Shown here in pieces: positions 1-7,715 of a stretch of DNA of 64,000 bases. The DNA is taken from assembly GCF_003955665.1 (NCBI RefSeq), contig NZ_RXHU01000033.1:1-64000 (forward strand). The letters are read 5' to 3'. The stretch is from Paenibacillus whitsoniae (GTDB lineage Bacteria; Bacillota; Bacilli; Paenibacillales; NBRC-103111). The notes under the pieces were generated by a model. The model worked only from the letters and a program-made list of their open reading frames with translations, was not told where the DNA came from and did no database searches. The stretch's first letter is position 1. Each line of letters begins with the position of its first letter. The position numbers were made by a program, and so were the translations under genes.

Positions 1-62
1 GACACCCCCGCCGCCAAACACAGCAGCAACACACTCCCCCGCCCGAAGCATCCCCGCGCCAC
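1..62 (-). CDS. Possible start of a membrane or secreted protein, cut by window edge
   Basis: From a GTG at 62 the minus strand reads about 20 codons to the window edge, giving a short polar start with two arginines and then a hydrophobic run (residues 10-18, VLLLCLAAG), which looks like a signal peptide or first membrane helix. A GGGA lies six bases upstream, a weak ribosome binding site. The gene would lie downstream of the nucleotidyltransferase on the same strand. The fragment is too short to identify, and the call could be wrong. Confidence 0.25.
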   Translation of the reverse strand, partial: MARGCFGRGSVLLLCLAAGV

Positions 63-159
63 TTTTTCCCGTGGACTCCTGCGTCCCCACGCTACCGCTC
101 CAGCAGCCGGATGTCACCGCCGATAGAAGCGCTCGCCTACTTTTCCAACCAGCTGCAGC

Positions 160-933
160 TTAATCTCGGGGCCATGAACGCACTGGATAATCCTGCATGG
201 CGATATTTGTCTCCAACCAACCTTCCTTCGTTCCCGTATCCCAACGCTTTCCAATATATTTAACGCCATAAATATTTCCAAGCCCCATCAATTCCCACAA
301 AACGTCTGTCACATACACTTCGTTCCCTGCACCGCGCTCGTCCCAATTCATGCCATCCATGTGCGCCATGACCCGGTAACTGCACACATAGCGGCCGATT
401 GCCGTATACGTCGACGGATACTGCCCTTGCGGCTTTTCCATAATATCCGTTAGCTGCACGACCTTATCCTCAAACTCATGGAAAGCGACCGAATTGTACA
501 TACGGATTTTTGCTTCGCTCACCGCTTCAATTCCCGTGACGACATCTGCCGTACCGAGACAGTTAAACACGTCAATCAATTGACGCATACACGGCGGGTC
601 ACCCGCCATCACCTCATCCGAGTAGCAGAGGGCAAAAGGCTCACGTCGGAGCAACCCCTTTGCCTGATACAGCGCAGGCGCAGTTCCATTCATCTTTTCC
701 TGGACAACGAATTGGATAAAAGGATGGTCTTGATAGTACGTTTGGATCATTTCTTTCCGATGTCCGACTACGATAATGACGCTCTCAATGCCGGACTCCA
801 GCAATTCCGCAATCACATAATCCAGCGTCGGCCGGTTCCCAATCGGCAGCATTGGCTTGGGAATTACGCTGGTGATCGGCGCAAAACGGCTCCCCAGGCC
901 CGCCGCGAGGATGACGGCTTGTTGAACATCCAT
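160..933 (-). CDS. Sugar-1-phosphate nucleotidyltransferase (GalU-like)
   Basis: Transfers a nucleotidyl group from an NTP to a sugar 1-phosphate, supplying activated sugars for envelope polymers; cytosolic. Residues 10-31 hold the nucleotide-binding signature AAGLGSRF and PKPMLPI, and the C-terminus has the WDTGTKEGWLE segment typical of UTP-glucose-1-phosphate uridylyltransferases. At 257 aa it is a single-domain enzyme without an added left-handed helix domain. UDP-glucose synthesis is the likeliest reaction, but the substrate cannot be read from the sequence alone. The ATG at 933 is preferred because GGAG lies 9 bases upstream; the frame stays open to 957 but without a ribosome binding site. 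It begins 27 bases after pgsA and is probably cotranscribed with it. Confidence 0.8.
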   Translation of the reverse strand: MDVQQAVILAAGLGSRFAPITSVIPKPMLPIGNRPTLDYVIAELLESGIESVIIVVGHRKEMIQTYYQDHPFIQFVVQEKMNGTAPALYQAKGLLRREPFALCYSDEVMAGDPPCMRQLIDVFNCLGTADVVTGIEAVSEAKIRMYNSVAFHEFEDKVVQLTDIMEKPQGQYPSTYTAIGRYVCSYRVMAHMDGMNWDERGAGNEVYVTDVLWELMGLGNIYGVKYIGKRWDTGTKEGWLETNIAMQDYPVRSWPRD

Positions 934-960
934 ACGTTTCATCTCCACGAATAGCAAATT

Positions 961-1548
961 TTAAAACTCTAATTGCAGTTCACGATAATTGCTTTTTACA
1001 TAGTTGTAGCCAGAATAAGCTGTTATAAGCACTGCCGCCATCATCAGGGTCTGATCAATTGGAAAACCCGTTAGATACGAAAACGGAAAATTGCCCAGCA
1101 GTACTGCGGTTATTGCCACCACCTGGAGCACCATCTTCAACTTCCCATACTTGTCAGCCGCAAGCGCCACTCCCTTCGCCGCAGCAAGGATTCGAATCCC
1201 TGAAACCATCACTTCCCGGCCAATGATGACAACCACGATCCACGAAGGCAACATGTTCTGCTGAACCATCATAATTAAAGCCGCCGAGACGAGAAGCTTA
1301 TCTGCGAGAGGATCGACCAATTTGCCGAAATTCGTTATCTGATTGTATTTTCTCGCAATGTGACCATCCAATTTGTCTGTTGCAGATGCAAGAACGAATA
1401 TGGCAATTGCCGCGTACACACCGTACTGATTGATATATTTCAAAAATTCAACCTTCTCAATCATCCAAGACGGGTACTGTTGGAACGCCAAAACTAGAAA
1501 TGGTATCATCCCGATCCTTGCAATCGTAATTTTATTAGCCAGGTTCAT
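961..1548 (-). CDS. pgsA: CDP-diacylglycerol--glycerol-3-phosphate 3-phosphatidyltransferase
   Basis: Integral membrane enzyme that makes phosphatidylglycerol phosphate from CDP-diacylglycerol and glycerol 3-phosphate, the committed step to phosphatidylglycerol and cardiolipin. The CDP-alcohol phosphatidyltransferase signature is complete near residues 50-75: DKLDGHIAR, then eight residues, then GKLVDPLADK, which supplies the metal-binding aspartates. Several hydrophobic helices follow, and the 195-aa length is normal. The ATG at 1548 is chosen because GGGGG lies 8 bases upstream and the protein then starts MNLANKITIAR, as in the family. The frame stays open upstream to 1680 but crosses a terminator hairpin, so that extension is not real. 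The nucleotidyltransferase follows 27 bases later. Confidence 0.92.
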   Translation of the reverse strand: MNLANKITIARIGMIPFLVLAFQQYPSWMIEKVEFLKYINQYGVYAAIAIFVLASATDKLDGHIARKYNQITNFGKLVDPLADKLLVSAALIMMVQQNMLPSWIVVVIIGREVMVSGIRILAAAKGVALAADKYGKLKMVLQVVAITAVLLGNFPFSYLTGFPIDQTLMMAAVLITAYSGYNYVKSNYRELQLEF

Positions 1549-1630
1549 CTTTTTTGCCCCCATCTGCATCATTCGTCTTCGCGCAATCGCGTTAGAAATG
1601 GATTCGTTCTTCCTCCACCAAATACCTTCC

Positions 1631-1663
1631 ATAAAAATAAAACTCCCACCCAGAGGTGAGAGT
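1631..1663 (-). terminator. Intrinsic terminator after the FusB-like gene
   Basis: On the minus strand, ACTCTCACC pairs with GGTGGGAGT across a 4-base loop and is followed by TTTTATTTTT. It lies just after the stop of the EF-G-binding protein gene and before pgsA, so the two genes are probably separate units. Confidence 0.8.
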
Positions 1664-1676
1664 CCTTCCTTCCTAT

Positions 1677-2330
1677 TCAACCGATCACTGCATCAATAAA
1701 CCTCTCCAGCGCGGCGGTGTCCGTGATGTTCTTATTGCACTCTTGACCGTTCATGCACAGATAATTGCCGACCGCTTTATAGTAATCAGGCGAAGCGTGC
1801 GCCGGACGTTTCTTGGTAACCGCGGTGAACAGCGCAAGCTCTTCGTACCGATTGCAGACAAAGCAGAAGCTCTTCTTGTTCGTCGGCGTAAATTTGCCTT
1901 CGACACCAACAAATTGCCCGCCGGCAGGATACACGATGAACAGCTTGTTCGTCGCAATATCAACCCAGCTCAGATACGTAATGTGCCGGAAGTCGATTGT
2001 CTCCAAATCGGGCAGCTTCAGTTTTTTATTCTTGGGAAACAGCTTCTGAATCTGCTTCGCTGTAATCGGCGGAAAAGCCGTCCGATCCGGCTCCAGCGCC
2101 TTGAGCTGCCTGGAAATGTCGTCGGCCGATTGCAGCTTAAAAATAGCTTCAAGTTTCTGCATCTGCTGAGGTGCTGCGTCTGGAAACAACTCTGCGATCC
2201 TCGTTATCGCACTGTATCTGACCGACTCCACGACTTTCGGATCCGCGTTCGTGCGGAGCGCTTGCTCCAAAGTCACGGCTTGTTTTTTCATATAATTAAA
2301 TTGATGGTTGCTAATGAATGGTTCACACAT
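1677..2330 (-). CDS. FusB/FusC-family elongation factor G-binding protein
   Basis: Related to the FusB/FusC/FBP proteins that bind EF-G and help release it from stalled ribosomes, which gives fusidic acid resistance in staphylococci. The 217-aa length matches FusB. The C-terminal half carries the family's treble-clef zinc finger, seen as FCFVCNRYEE near residue 155 and NYLCMNGQECNK near residue 195, giving four cysteines. The N-terminal half is helical. The ATG at 2330 is chosen because AAGGAG lies 9 bases upstream; the frame is open to 2387 without a better site. A 33-codon ORF with its own promoter lies directly upstream and may be a regulatory leader. Whether this copy protects against fusidic acid or acts as a housekeeping ribosome factor cannot be told from sequence. 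Confidence 0.8.
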   Translation of the reverse strand: MCEPFISNHQFNYMKKQAVTLEQALRTNADPKVVESVRYSAITRIAELFPDAAPQQMQKLEAIFKLQSADDISRQLKALEPDRTAFPPITAKQIQKLFPKNKKLKLPDLETIDFRHITYLSWVDIATNKLFIVYPAGGQFVGVEGKFTPTNKKSFCFVCNRYEELALFTAVTKKRPAHASPDYYKAVGNYLCMNGQECNKNITDTAALERFIDAVIG

Positions 2331-2406
2331 GAGGTCCAGCTCCTTATTTTTTCGTTGAATACGTCCATAAGGGGCAAAACCAATCATGGAACCGATCTAG
2401 GCAAAA

Positions 2407-2508
2407 TTAGGCGACACGGGTACTGCTCCAAGTCCGCCCATGCAAAGTATCGCCTCCATAACCGGCTTTGCATGAGGCTGGGCCAATCTGGCAATCGCAC
2501 ATTGCCAT
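2407..2508 (-). CDS. Small Cys-containing ORF, possible leader peptide of the FusB-like gene
   Basis: A 33-codon ORF (MAMCDCQIGP at the start, with a third Cys at residue 13, ending TRVA) with an AAAAGGAG ribosome binding site 9 bases before the ATG. It starts about 28 bases after a predicted transcription start and ends 76 bases before the FusB-like gene. No family is recognised. The position fits a leader peptide for translational attenuation, as described for ribosome-targeting resistance genes, but it could also be an independent small metal-binding protein or chance. Confidence 0.4.
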   Translation of the reverse strand: MAMCDCQIGPASCKAGYGGDTLHGRTWSSTRVA

Positions 2509-2542
2509 GGCTATCAACTCCTTTTTTACCGAGCTGTCTTCT

Positions 2543-2572
2543 ATTATAAGAAAAAGACCCCCGTCTATTCAA
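2543..2572 (-). promoter_or_regulatory. Sigma-A-type promoter of the leader ORF and FusB-like gene
   Basis: TTGAAT (2567-2572) and TATAAT (2543-2548) are separated by 18 bases on the minus strand. Transcription would start near 2536, just before the small leader ORF. Confidence 0.55.
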
Positions 2573-2899
2573 CGGAAAGTCTTGTTATAAGGAAAAATTT
2601 CGGCTTCAAGCTCGTTAGTAAGGCGAGAATAGTGACAGTACAAAAAAGACCATGCTCGTCGCTAACGGCTACCCTGGCGCCTATTCGCTGCCAAACGCTA
2701 CTTTTCCCAGGCTAACGGTTACAGCAGCAGCTAATGAAGCCTAATCAGCTCGATTTCGCTAGTTTTTTAGCAAATAAGCGCTGCTGGAACCGTTACAATC
2801 CGAAATGACGTATTTTAAGCTTAATAAGCACTGTGGCAACCGCTACACATCTTCTCCAATTCCTCGCGCAATGGGGGCCCGGGGAGGGGGTTGAACTTT
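2573..2899. repeat. Intergenic region with imperfect inverted and direct repeats
   Basis: No gene is seen here. TAACGGTTACAGCAGC (2713-2728) is matched by the inverted copy GCTGCTGGAACCGTTA (2780-2795) with one mismatch. Partial copies flank it: GCTAACGGCTAC near 2660 and a degenerate AAGCACTGTGGCAACCGCTAC near 2825-2845. The block resembles a small dispersed intergenic repeat family. It lies between the promoter of the FusB-like gene and the end of the germination operon. Confidence 0.6.
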
Positions 2900-4012
2900 C
2901 TAATTAATAATCCCCTTCGAAACAATCTCCACCGCAATTTGTGCTTGAAAATTCGTTTTCGGATATTCCGTTTCCCAGTCCATCTTCGCCCATGCCTCCG
3001 GGTAATAAGCCATAATGTCGCGTGCAATCCCATACGCATCGGAATGCGATTTCAGCAGCTGCTGGAAAATGCCTTGCGCGTCCTCCATTAAAATTTCCGA
3101 GAAGCGTTTGGCTAATTCCTTCGTATCATATTCGCCGGCCTGATCCGAGCTACCGGCATATTCAATGATGGATCCTTTCATTTTCAAAGCAAAACGTACT
3201 TGCACGTGCCCGCTTTCATCCAACCAAACCTGCTTTTTTCGCTTTAGATTCATAATGCTAAGCCCCATGTAATCCGCTGGACTATCATTGTCGTCTGTCT
3301 TCACCCTGCGGGTAATGACACAGGCATTTCCCATACTGCCGTTAAGCAGCAAGGCTAGTGTCGATTGTTTCGATGTCAGTGTATATCCGGTAAATTTACG
3401 CTTGTGAAGCAGCCCCATCCCATCTACGATGGCTTTATCCCCTTCTTTTTTCAGAACAGGAAGCACCGCATCCCGCCCGCTATCGTGCAATAACGGAAAC
3501 AAATTGTGGAGTGTGATCGCCGGAATAACGGTATCGTGACGGGCGCTTTGGATGATTTTCCGCAAATATTCACCAGCCGTTGCCGAGCCTACCCTTTTTA
3601 AACGAATCAGGTCGCTTGAGTCGCCCCGTACAATCGCCACCTTCGCCAGCATCGGATCATCGGATATACGAACCGCGGAATCCAAAATTTTCGCCAAATC
3701 CTGTTTGGCCAATTTTTCGCTAATCAGCAAAACCTGATTTTTCGAGGTGCCGACCGTGCCGGCGATTTGCTGACCGATTTTGTTATTCAGCGCCTCTTGC
3801 AGCGTTGCCCCCGTCGCGCTTATAATCTCATGCTCGGGCACATTGCGCTCCTTACCGCCCGGCGATTGTATTGTGACGGTTGCGACAATATCGTTGTTGT
3901 CGTTAATATCGAGCGAGGTTGCATAGATCAACTGCAAATTTTTCAATTGATTCTCAACCGCGCAGCCCGTCAGCAGCAGGCTCAGCAGTACGCTGATCAT
4001 GACCCGTCTCAT
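2900..4012 (-). CDS. Ger(x)C-family spore germination lipoprotein
   Basis: Third subunit of a spore nutrient receptor, a lipoprotein anchored on the outer face of the spore inner membrane. Residues 1-16 form a lipoprotein signal peptide (MRRVMISVLLSLLLTGC) with lipobox LLTGC, and lipidation is expected on that cysteine. The remaining 350 residues match the Ger(x)C architecture, including the C-terminal domain with GIARDIMAYYPEAWAKMDWE. The ATG at 4012 overlaps the stop of the preceding permease in an ATGA arrangement, so translation is coupled. The gene order A-B-C is the classical one. No strong terminator was found after the stop. Confidence 0.92.
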   Translation of the reverse strand: MRRVMISVLLSLLLTGCAVENQLKNLQLIYATSLDINDNNDIVATVTIQSPGGKERNVPEHEIISATGATLQEALNNKIGQQIAGTVGTSKNQVLLISEKLAKQDLAKILDSAVRISDDPMLAKVAIVRGDSSDLIRLKRVGSATAGEYLRKIIQSARHDTVIPAITLHNLFPLLHDSGRDAVLPVLKKEGDKAIVDGMGLLHKRKFTGYTLTSKQSTLALLLNGSMGNACVITRRVKTDDNDSPADYMGLSIMNLKRKKQVWLDESGHVQVRFALKMKGSIIEYAGSSDQAGEYDTKELAKRFSEILMEDAQGIFQQLLKSHSDAYGIARDIMAYYPEAWAKMDWETEYPKTNFQAQIAVEIVSKGIIN

Positions 4013-5079
4013 GCCGTCACCTGCCCCCTTTTTCCCAACAGCCACGCGAGCAGGAGCAGCACGATCGGAACGCTCAGCATGACGTAGCTCTCATATTCAA
4101 CGATCTTCCCAAGGTGCTTCACTCTCGCTTCCGATCGCCAGAGAAAGCCAAGCGCACAGACCAGCGGCACAATGAAATAAACTGCTTTTGCATGATCGCG
4201 GAGATGAAGCAGCTGGCTAAGCCCCTTTCCCGCACAATAAAAATAGCTGATCAGCGTCGCCGTCACCTTGACAAGCCAGATCGACAAAAACAGCAGATCC
4301 AGCCTTTCCAGAAAAGGCAGCGAGATGCCGTTCAAATAATAGGGAACCGGTTGCGGAATAAAATCGAGCGCTTCCTGACTGAAATTGAGATAGCTGACCA
4401 GCACGATGAGCAGAAAAAATAGCGTTGCAAGCCCGTTCGCCCACAGCAGCGGCGGCATGAAACTCTTCCCTTCGGAGCGTACATCTCCACTCAGTACCAT
4501 AAGCACTTCAAATCCCAGAAAGGACAAAAACGAGCTCTTAGCGCCCGCTATCACCCCCGACCAGCCGCTTTGCCCGATCGGGAGCAAGTAGCGGTAGTCT
4601 ATCGACCGAAAACTGGTCATCATAATGCCCAGCATCACGATGATCAGAAACGTAATCAGCACATTATAGCGGGCGATGACCCGGATCGGCTCTTTGGCCA
4701 GATACGTGCACACGATACAATTCGCTACTAGCACAAGCCACGGATTCGTAAAAGGCAAAATCCACATCTCGACGAAGGTCATCTCCATGAGGATAATCAG
4801 GCTGGTTGTCAATAAAAAGTGCGCTGTATACGCCGCATTCACCACTTTGCCAAGCCATTGGCCGATAATGATCGGCGTAAAGTCGAACAGGTTTTGCTTA
4901 GGGAACCTTTTACATAGAAGAACATAGGCAAACAGGATCACCTGCACGATGGCGCCCGCAACGAGGACAGATATCCAGCCGTCCGCACCTGCGTCCTTAT
5001 GCAGATCATAAGGGACGGACAGCACCGCAATGCCGATCTGCGTTTGCAGGATAAAGGCAAACAGTTGAACGCGCGTCAT
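4009..5079 (-). CDS. GerAB/ArcD/ProY-family germination permease
   Basis: Second subunit of the germinant receptor, a membrane protein of the amino acid permease superfamily that is thought to bind the germinant. The 356-residue protein is hydrophobic throughout, with about ten membrane helices, and starts QLFAFILQTQIGIAVLSVPY, typical of the endospore germination permease family. It overlaps both neighbours by ATGA junctions (5076-5079 and 4009-4012). The identity of the germinant cannot be predicted. Confidence 0.92.
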   Translation of the reverse strand: MTRVQLFAFILQTQIGIAVLSVPYDLHKDAGADGWISVLVAGAIVQVILFAYVLLCKRFPKQNLFDFTPIIIGQWLGKVVNAAYTAHFLLTTSLIILMEMTFVEMWILPFTNPWLVLVANCIVCTYLAKEPIRVIARYNVLITFLIIVMLGIMMTSFRSIDYRYLLPIGQSGWSGVIAGAKSSFLSFLGFEVLMVLSGDVRSEGKSFMPPLLWANGLATLFFLLIVLVSYLNFSQEALDFIPQPVPYYLNGISLPFLERLDLLFLSIWLVKVTATLISYFYCAGKGLSQLLHLRDHAKAVYFIVPLVCALGFLWRSEARVKHLGKIVEYESYVMLSVPIVLLLLAWLLGKRGQVTA

Positions 5080-6500
5080 GAGGAGCCTCTTTCTGGCCGC
5101 CGTTTGCCAAAAACACGACCCGGCAGTTGCACAATCGCGTTAAGCAGCCTTCGCGGCTTGAAAGGCGCCGCCGGGTAAAAATAAGGCACACCGAACGTCT
5201 CCAATTTGCTTATATGCATGAAGATGAAGCTAAAGCTGAACGCGATGCCCGTGAAGCCAAGCAATGAGGCGGCAATCATCATAGGAAAGCTGATCAGACG
5301 GATCGCAAGACGCATCTCGTGCGAAGGAACGCTGAAAGACGCGACCGCCGTTAATGAAATGACGACAATCATTGTCGTCGAAACCAGATTCGCGTTGACC
5401 ACCTCGCTGCCAATGACGAGGCCTCCAACAATTGAAAGCGTGGTGGCAATGGATTGGGGCAGCCGAATCGCCGCTTCGCGGAGCAAGTCGAGCACGATCG
5501 TCATGAACAGCGCTTCCATCAGCGGGCTGAACGGGATGTTTTCGAGCGAGGCTTTGAGGGAAAACACGAGATCGATCGGAAGTATATCGAAATGCTTCGA
5601 GACGATCGCGATATAGATGGAGGGCATGGAAATCCCCAGCATAAAGCTGACCATGCGAAAGATCCGAAAGACGGTGCCGTTCCACCAACGTTCATTAAAG
5701 TCATCGGCCGCCTGAAAAAACATAAAAAACGTTGCCGGCATGATCACAGCAAAGGCGCTGCCGTCCACCAACATTACGACTCGCCCTTCCATCAGGTGCG
5801 CTGCCGTCGTATCCGGCCGTTCGGTGAGCAGCAGCTGGGGGAACAGCGACAATCGGCTGCCTTCCAACCGGTTCATCAGTTGACCGGGCGATTTCAGCAT
5901 GGTATCCCGGTGAGACAGTAAGCGCTCGGAAATCTTATCGATCACCGCTGGATCAGCAAAATCCTCTATATAGAGCAGCCTGACGATCGTTGGACTTTCT
6001 TGGCCCAGCGTAAACTGACGGTGAAGGAAACGGGTGGTTTTAAGCCGCTTCTGGATGAGCTGCATATTCTTGCCTATTTCATCCACGAATCCTTCTTGGG
6101 AACCGCGAATCGTCTGTTCATTATGCGGCGCCGTCACCGCCTGCTCCGCGGAGGCGCTCACGTCCGCCACAACAATTTCCGCTGTATGATCAAGCAAAAT
6201 GGCGCATTGGCCCTGCAGCATCGCAGCAGAAGCAGCTTTGAAATCGAACAGCACCGCAAGGTTCAGTACTGGCAGCACATCGATGATCCTGCCCTCCTGA
6301 GCTTGCAGCAATGGCTTTAAAATATCCGACTGCAACTTCATTTTATCCGTACAGGAGACTAGGTACAGCAGGCATCCTTGGTGCCCTTTGTAATGAAAAG
6401 CCCTCGTGTGCAAATCTTCGGAAGCCTGAAATTGCTGAGTAAGAAGCCGAATATTCGTCTCCAGATCCGTCGAGACCGATCCTGCCGATTCGTTATTCAT
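5076..6500 (-). CDS. GerA-family spore germination protein
   Basis: First subunit of the germinant receptor. The 474-aa protein has a soluble N-terminal half of about 270 residues, containing RLLYIEDFADPAVIDKISER and a LEGSRLSLFPQLLLTERPDT-like segment, then four to five membrane helices (about residues 275-440) and a short basic cytoplasmic tail, all standard for the GerA family. GGCGGGAAGCGGC precedes the ATG. The tail runs straight into the permease gene by a 4-base overlap. A sequence resembling a sigma-G promoter lies 35-65 bases upstream, in keeping with forespore expression of this family. Confidence 0.94.
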   Translation of the reverse strand: MNNESAGSVSTDLETNIRLLTQQFQASEDLHTRAFHYKGHQGCLLYLVSCTDKMKLQSDILKPLLQAQEGRIIDVLPVLNLAVLFDFKAASAAMLQGQCAILLDHTAEIVVADVSASAEQAVTAPHNEQTIRGSQEGFVDEIGKNMQLIQKRLKTTRFLHRQFTLGQESPTIVRLLYIEDFADPAVIDKISERLLSHRDTMLKSPGQLMNRLEGSRLSLFPQLLLTERPDTTAAHLMEGRVVMLVDGSAFAVIMPATFFMFFQAADDFNERWWNGTVFRIFRMVSFMLGISMPSIYIAIVSKHFDILPIDLVFSLKASLENIPFSPLMEALFMTIVLDLLREAAIRLPQSIATTLSIVGGLVIGSEVVNANLVSTTMIVVISLTAVASFSVPSHEMRLAIRLISFPMMIAASLLGFTGIAFSFSFIFMHISKLETFGVPYFYPAAPFKPRRLLNAIVQLPGRVFGKRRPERGSS

Positions 6501-6534
6501 GCCGCTTCCCGCCTTTCGACTGCATGGTTTTGCT

Positions 6535-6564
6535 TAGTATTTGCAGCCCGGAGCAAATTATCCA
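6535..6564 (-). promoter_or_regulatory. Possible sigma-G promoter of the germination operon
   Basis: On the minus strand TGGATA (6559-6564) and AATACTA (6535-6541) are 17 bases apart, close to the known sigma-G pattern TGAATA/CATACTA. The -10 lies 34 bases before the GerA start codon. This is a match by eye only. Confidence 0.5.
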
Positions 6565-6585
6565 ATTCCCGCCATTTCCTGCCCA

Positions 6586-6635
6586 TTGACAATCGCCAGT
6601 TCCCTGTTACAATGAATGTCAGTGAGTACTGACAT
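6586..6635 (+). promoter_or_regulatory. Promoter and TetR-type operator of the regulator gene
   Basis: TTGACA (6586-6591) and TACAAT (6608-6613) are 16 bases apart. Immediately downstream is the palindrome ATGTCAGTGAGTACTGACAT (6616-6635), which would cover the transcription start. Nearly the same palindrome lies upstream of the MFS exporter at 7641, so this is probably the binding site of the TetR protein encoded next. Confidence 0.7.
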
Positions 6636-6656
6636 TTGGAGAGAGGGATCGTTTGC

Positions 6657-7247
6657 ATGGACAGCAGCAGTAAGCAGGGGAGCAGCGATCGGCTGCTTCT
6701 CGCCGCCCTTCATTTAATTGCGGAGAGAGGTTACAACGGCGTTACTACCCAAGAAATCGCCGCGGAGGCCGGACTGAGCGAGAAGACGCTGTTTCGCCAT
6801 TTCGGCAGCAAGCAGAAGCTGCTTGAAGCGGCTTTCGATAAGTATCATTACGCGGACGAAATGAAGAAACTTTTCAGCGAGAAGCTCGTCTGGGAGCTGG
6901 AGCCGGATCTGCTCCTTGTCACGGAAACGTACCATGAGATCATGAACCGCAATCGGAAAATGATTCAAATCTCCTTGCGCGATGACGGCCAATTGCCCGG
7001 CTTTCGCCAGCGCACGCATAAACATCCGCTGCAATTGCTGGAATTTCTGACGAACTATTTTACGCACATGTCCGATAAAGGCAAGATTGCCTCCGCTAAT
7101 CCGGAGCTTCACGCCTTTACCTTCATCATGATGCATTTCGGTGCATTCATGAACGATCTCGACCGCCGGCAAACGTATCCAACCATCGCGCTGGAGCCGT
7201 TCATTCAGGAGAGCGTCAAGCTGTTTGCCAGGGCGTTGAGGCCATAG
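6657..7247 (+). CDS. TetR/AcrR-family transcriptional repressor
   Basis: DNA-binding repressor of 196 aa. The helix-turn-helix lies at about residues 15-55: ALHLIAERGYNGVTTQEIA, then AEAGLSEKTLFRHFGSKQKL, a textbook TetR N-terminus. The C-terminal ligand-binding part is divergent. The ATG at 6657 follows GAGAGAGG with good spacing; the in-frame ATG at 6636 lies inside the operator and lacks a site. A shared palindromic operator before this gene and before the MFS exporter suggests that it represses itself and the exporter, with relief by the exported compound. Confidence 0.9.
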   Translation: MDSSSKQGSSDRLLLAALHLIAERGYNGVTTQEIAAEAGLSEKTLFRHFGSKQKLLEAAFDKYHYADEMKKLFSEKLVWELEPDLLLVTETYHEIMNRNRKMIQISLRDDGQLPGFRQRTHKHPLQLLEFLTNYFTHMSDKGKIASANPELHAFTFIMMHFGAFMNDLDRRQTYPTIALEPFIQESVKLFARALRP

Positions 7248-7640
7248 GTTACTCGTTGAAGAGATCAGGCAAAGCCTGCATGGGTTGGCACTCGTTGAAA
7301 AGATCGGGCAGATTCCTGCGAATAGGCAGGCATTTTTCATAAAAATGGCGTTTTTCGCAAAATGCCTGCGAGAAGGCAGTTTTTTTAGACCATACCTGCT
7401 CCAAAAGAGGGGGATCGTCAAAGATGCCTGCGATTTTGCAGGCATTTCATCGAATTGGGAAGAGAAAGAGGAAAATTCCTGCTTTATTGCAGGCTTTATG
7501 CCCAATCCGAACGTCTTCCCGGTCACACAGCCCTTGTTCAGGGCCACAACCGGCCGCTCCAAAAATACCTGCCTCATCGCAAGAATATACCTGTTCACCT
7601 CGGCTAGTACTGCGTAGATGAGCTTTTTTTATCACCCGAA
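7248..7640. repeat. Intergenic region with GCAGGCATT palindromic repeats
   Basis: No gene is supported. The region holds at least three inverted repeats built on CCTGC/GCAGG: an 11-bp arm pair GCAGGCATTTT / AAAATGCCTGC (7326-7369), ATGCCTGC / GCAGGCAT (7424-7445), and CCTGC / GCAGG (7478-7493). The same family recurs inside the eCIS locus at 23640-23857, so it is a dispersed element. Some copies could also act as transcription terminators after the tetR gene. Confidence 0.65.
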
Positions 7641-7658
7641 TGTCAGTCAGTACTGACA
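7639..7658 (+). promoter_or_regulatory. TetR-type operator upstream of the MFS exporter
   Basis: ATGTCAGTCAGTACTGACAG differs from the operator at 6616-6635 at the central base and the last base. It lies 58 bases upstream of the exporter start. A clear -35/-10 pair was not found. Confidence 0.65.
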
Positions 7659-7715
7659 GTCATTCATTATCCAAACTATATCAAAACCCACGAGAAAGGA
7701 TGTGCCCTCCTCACC

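Noticed and set aside
2552-2583. Terminator hairpin AAGAC...GTCTT on the minus strand
   Set aside because: The stem is imperfect and coincides with the -35 to -10 region of the promoter for the leader ORF; the promoter is the better reading.
7255-7620. Small coding genes in the repeat region after tetR
   Set aside because: Open frames here consist of the palindromic repeats, with no binding sites or conserved sequence.
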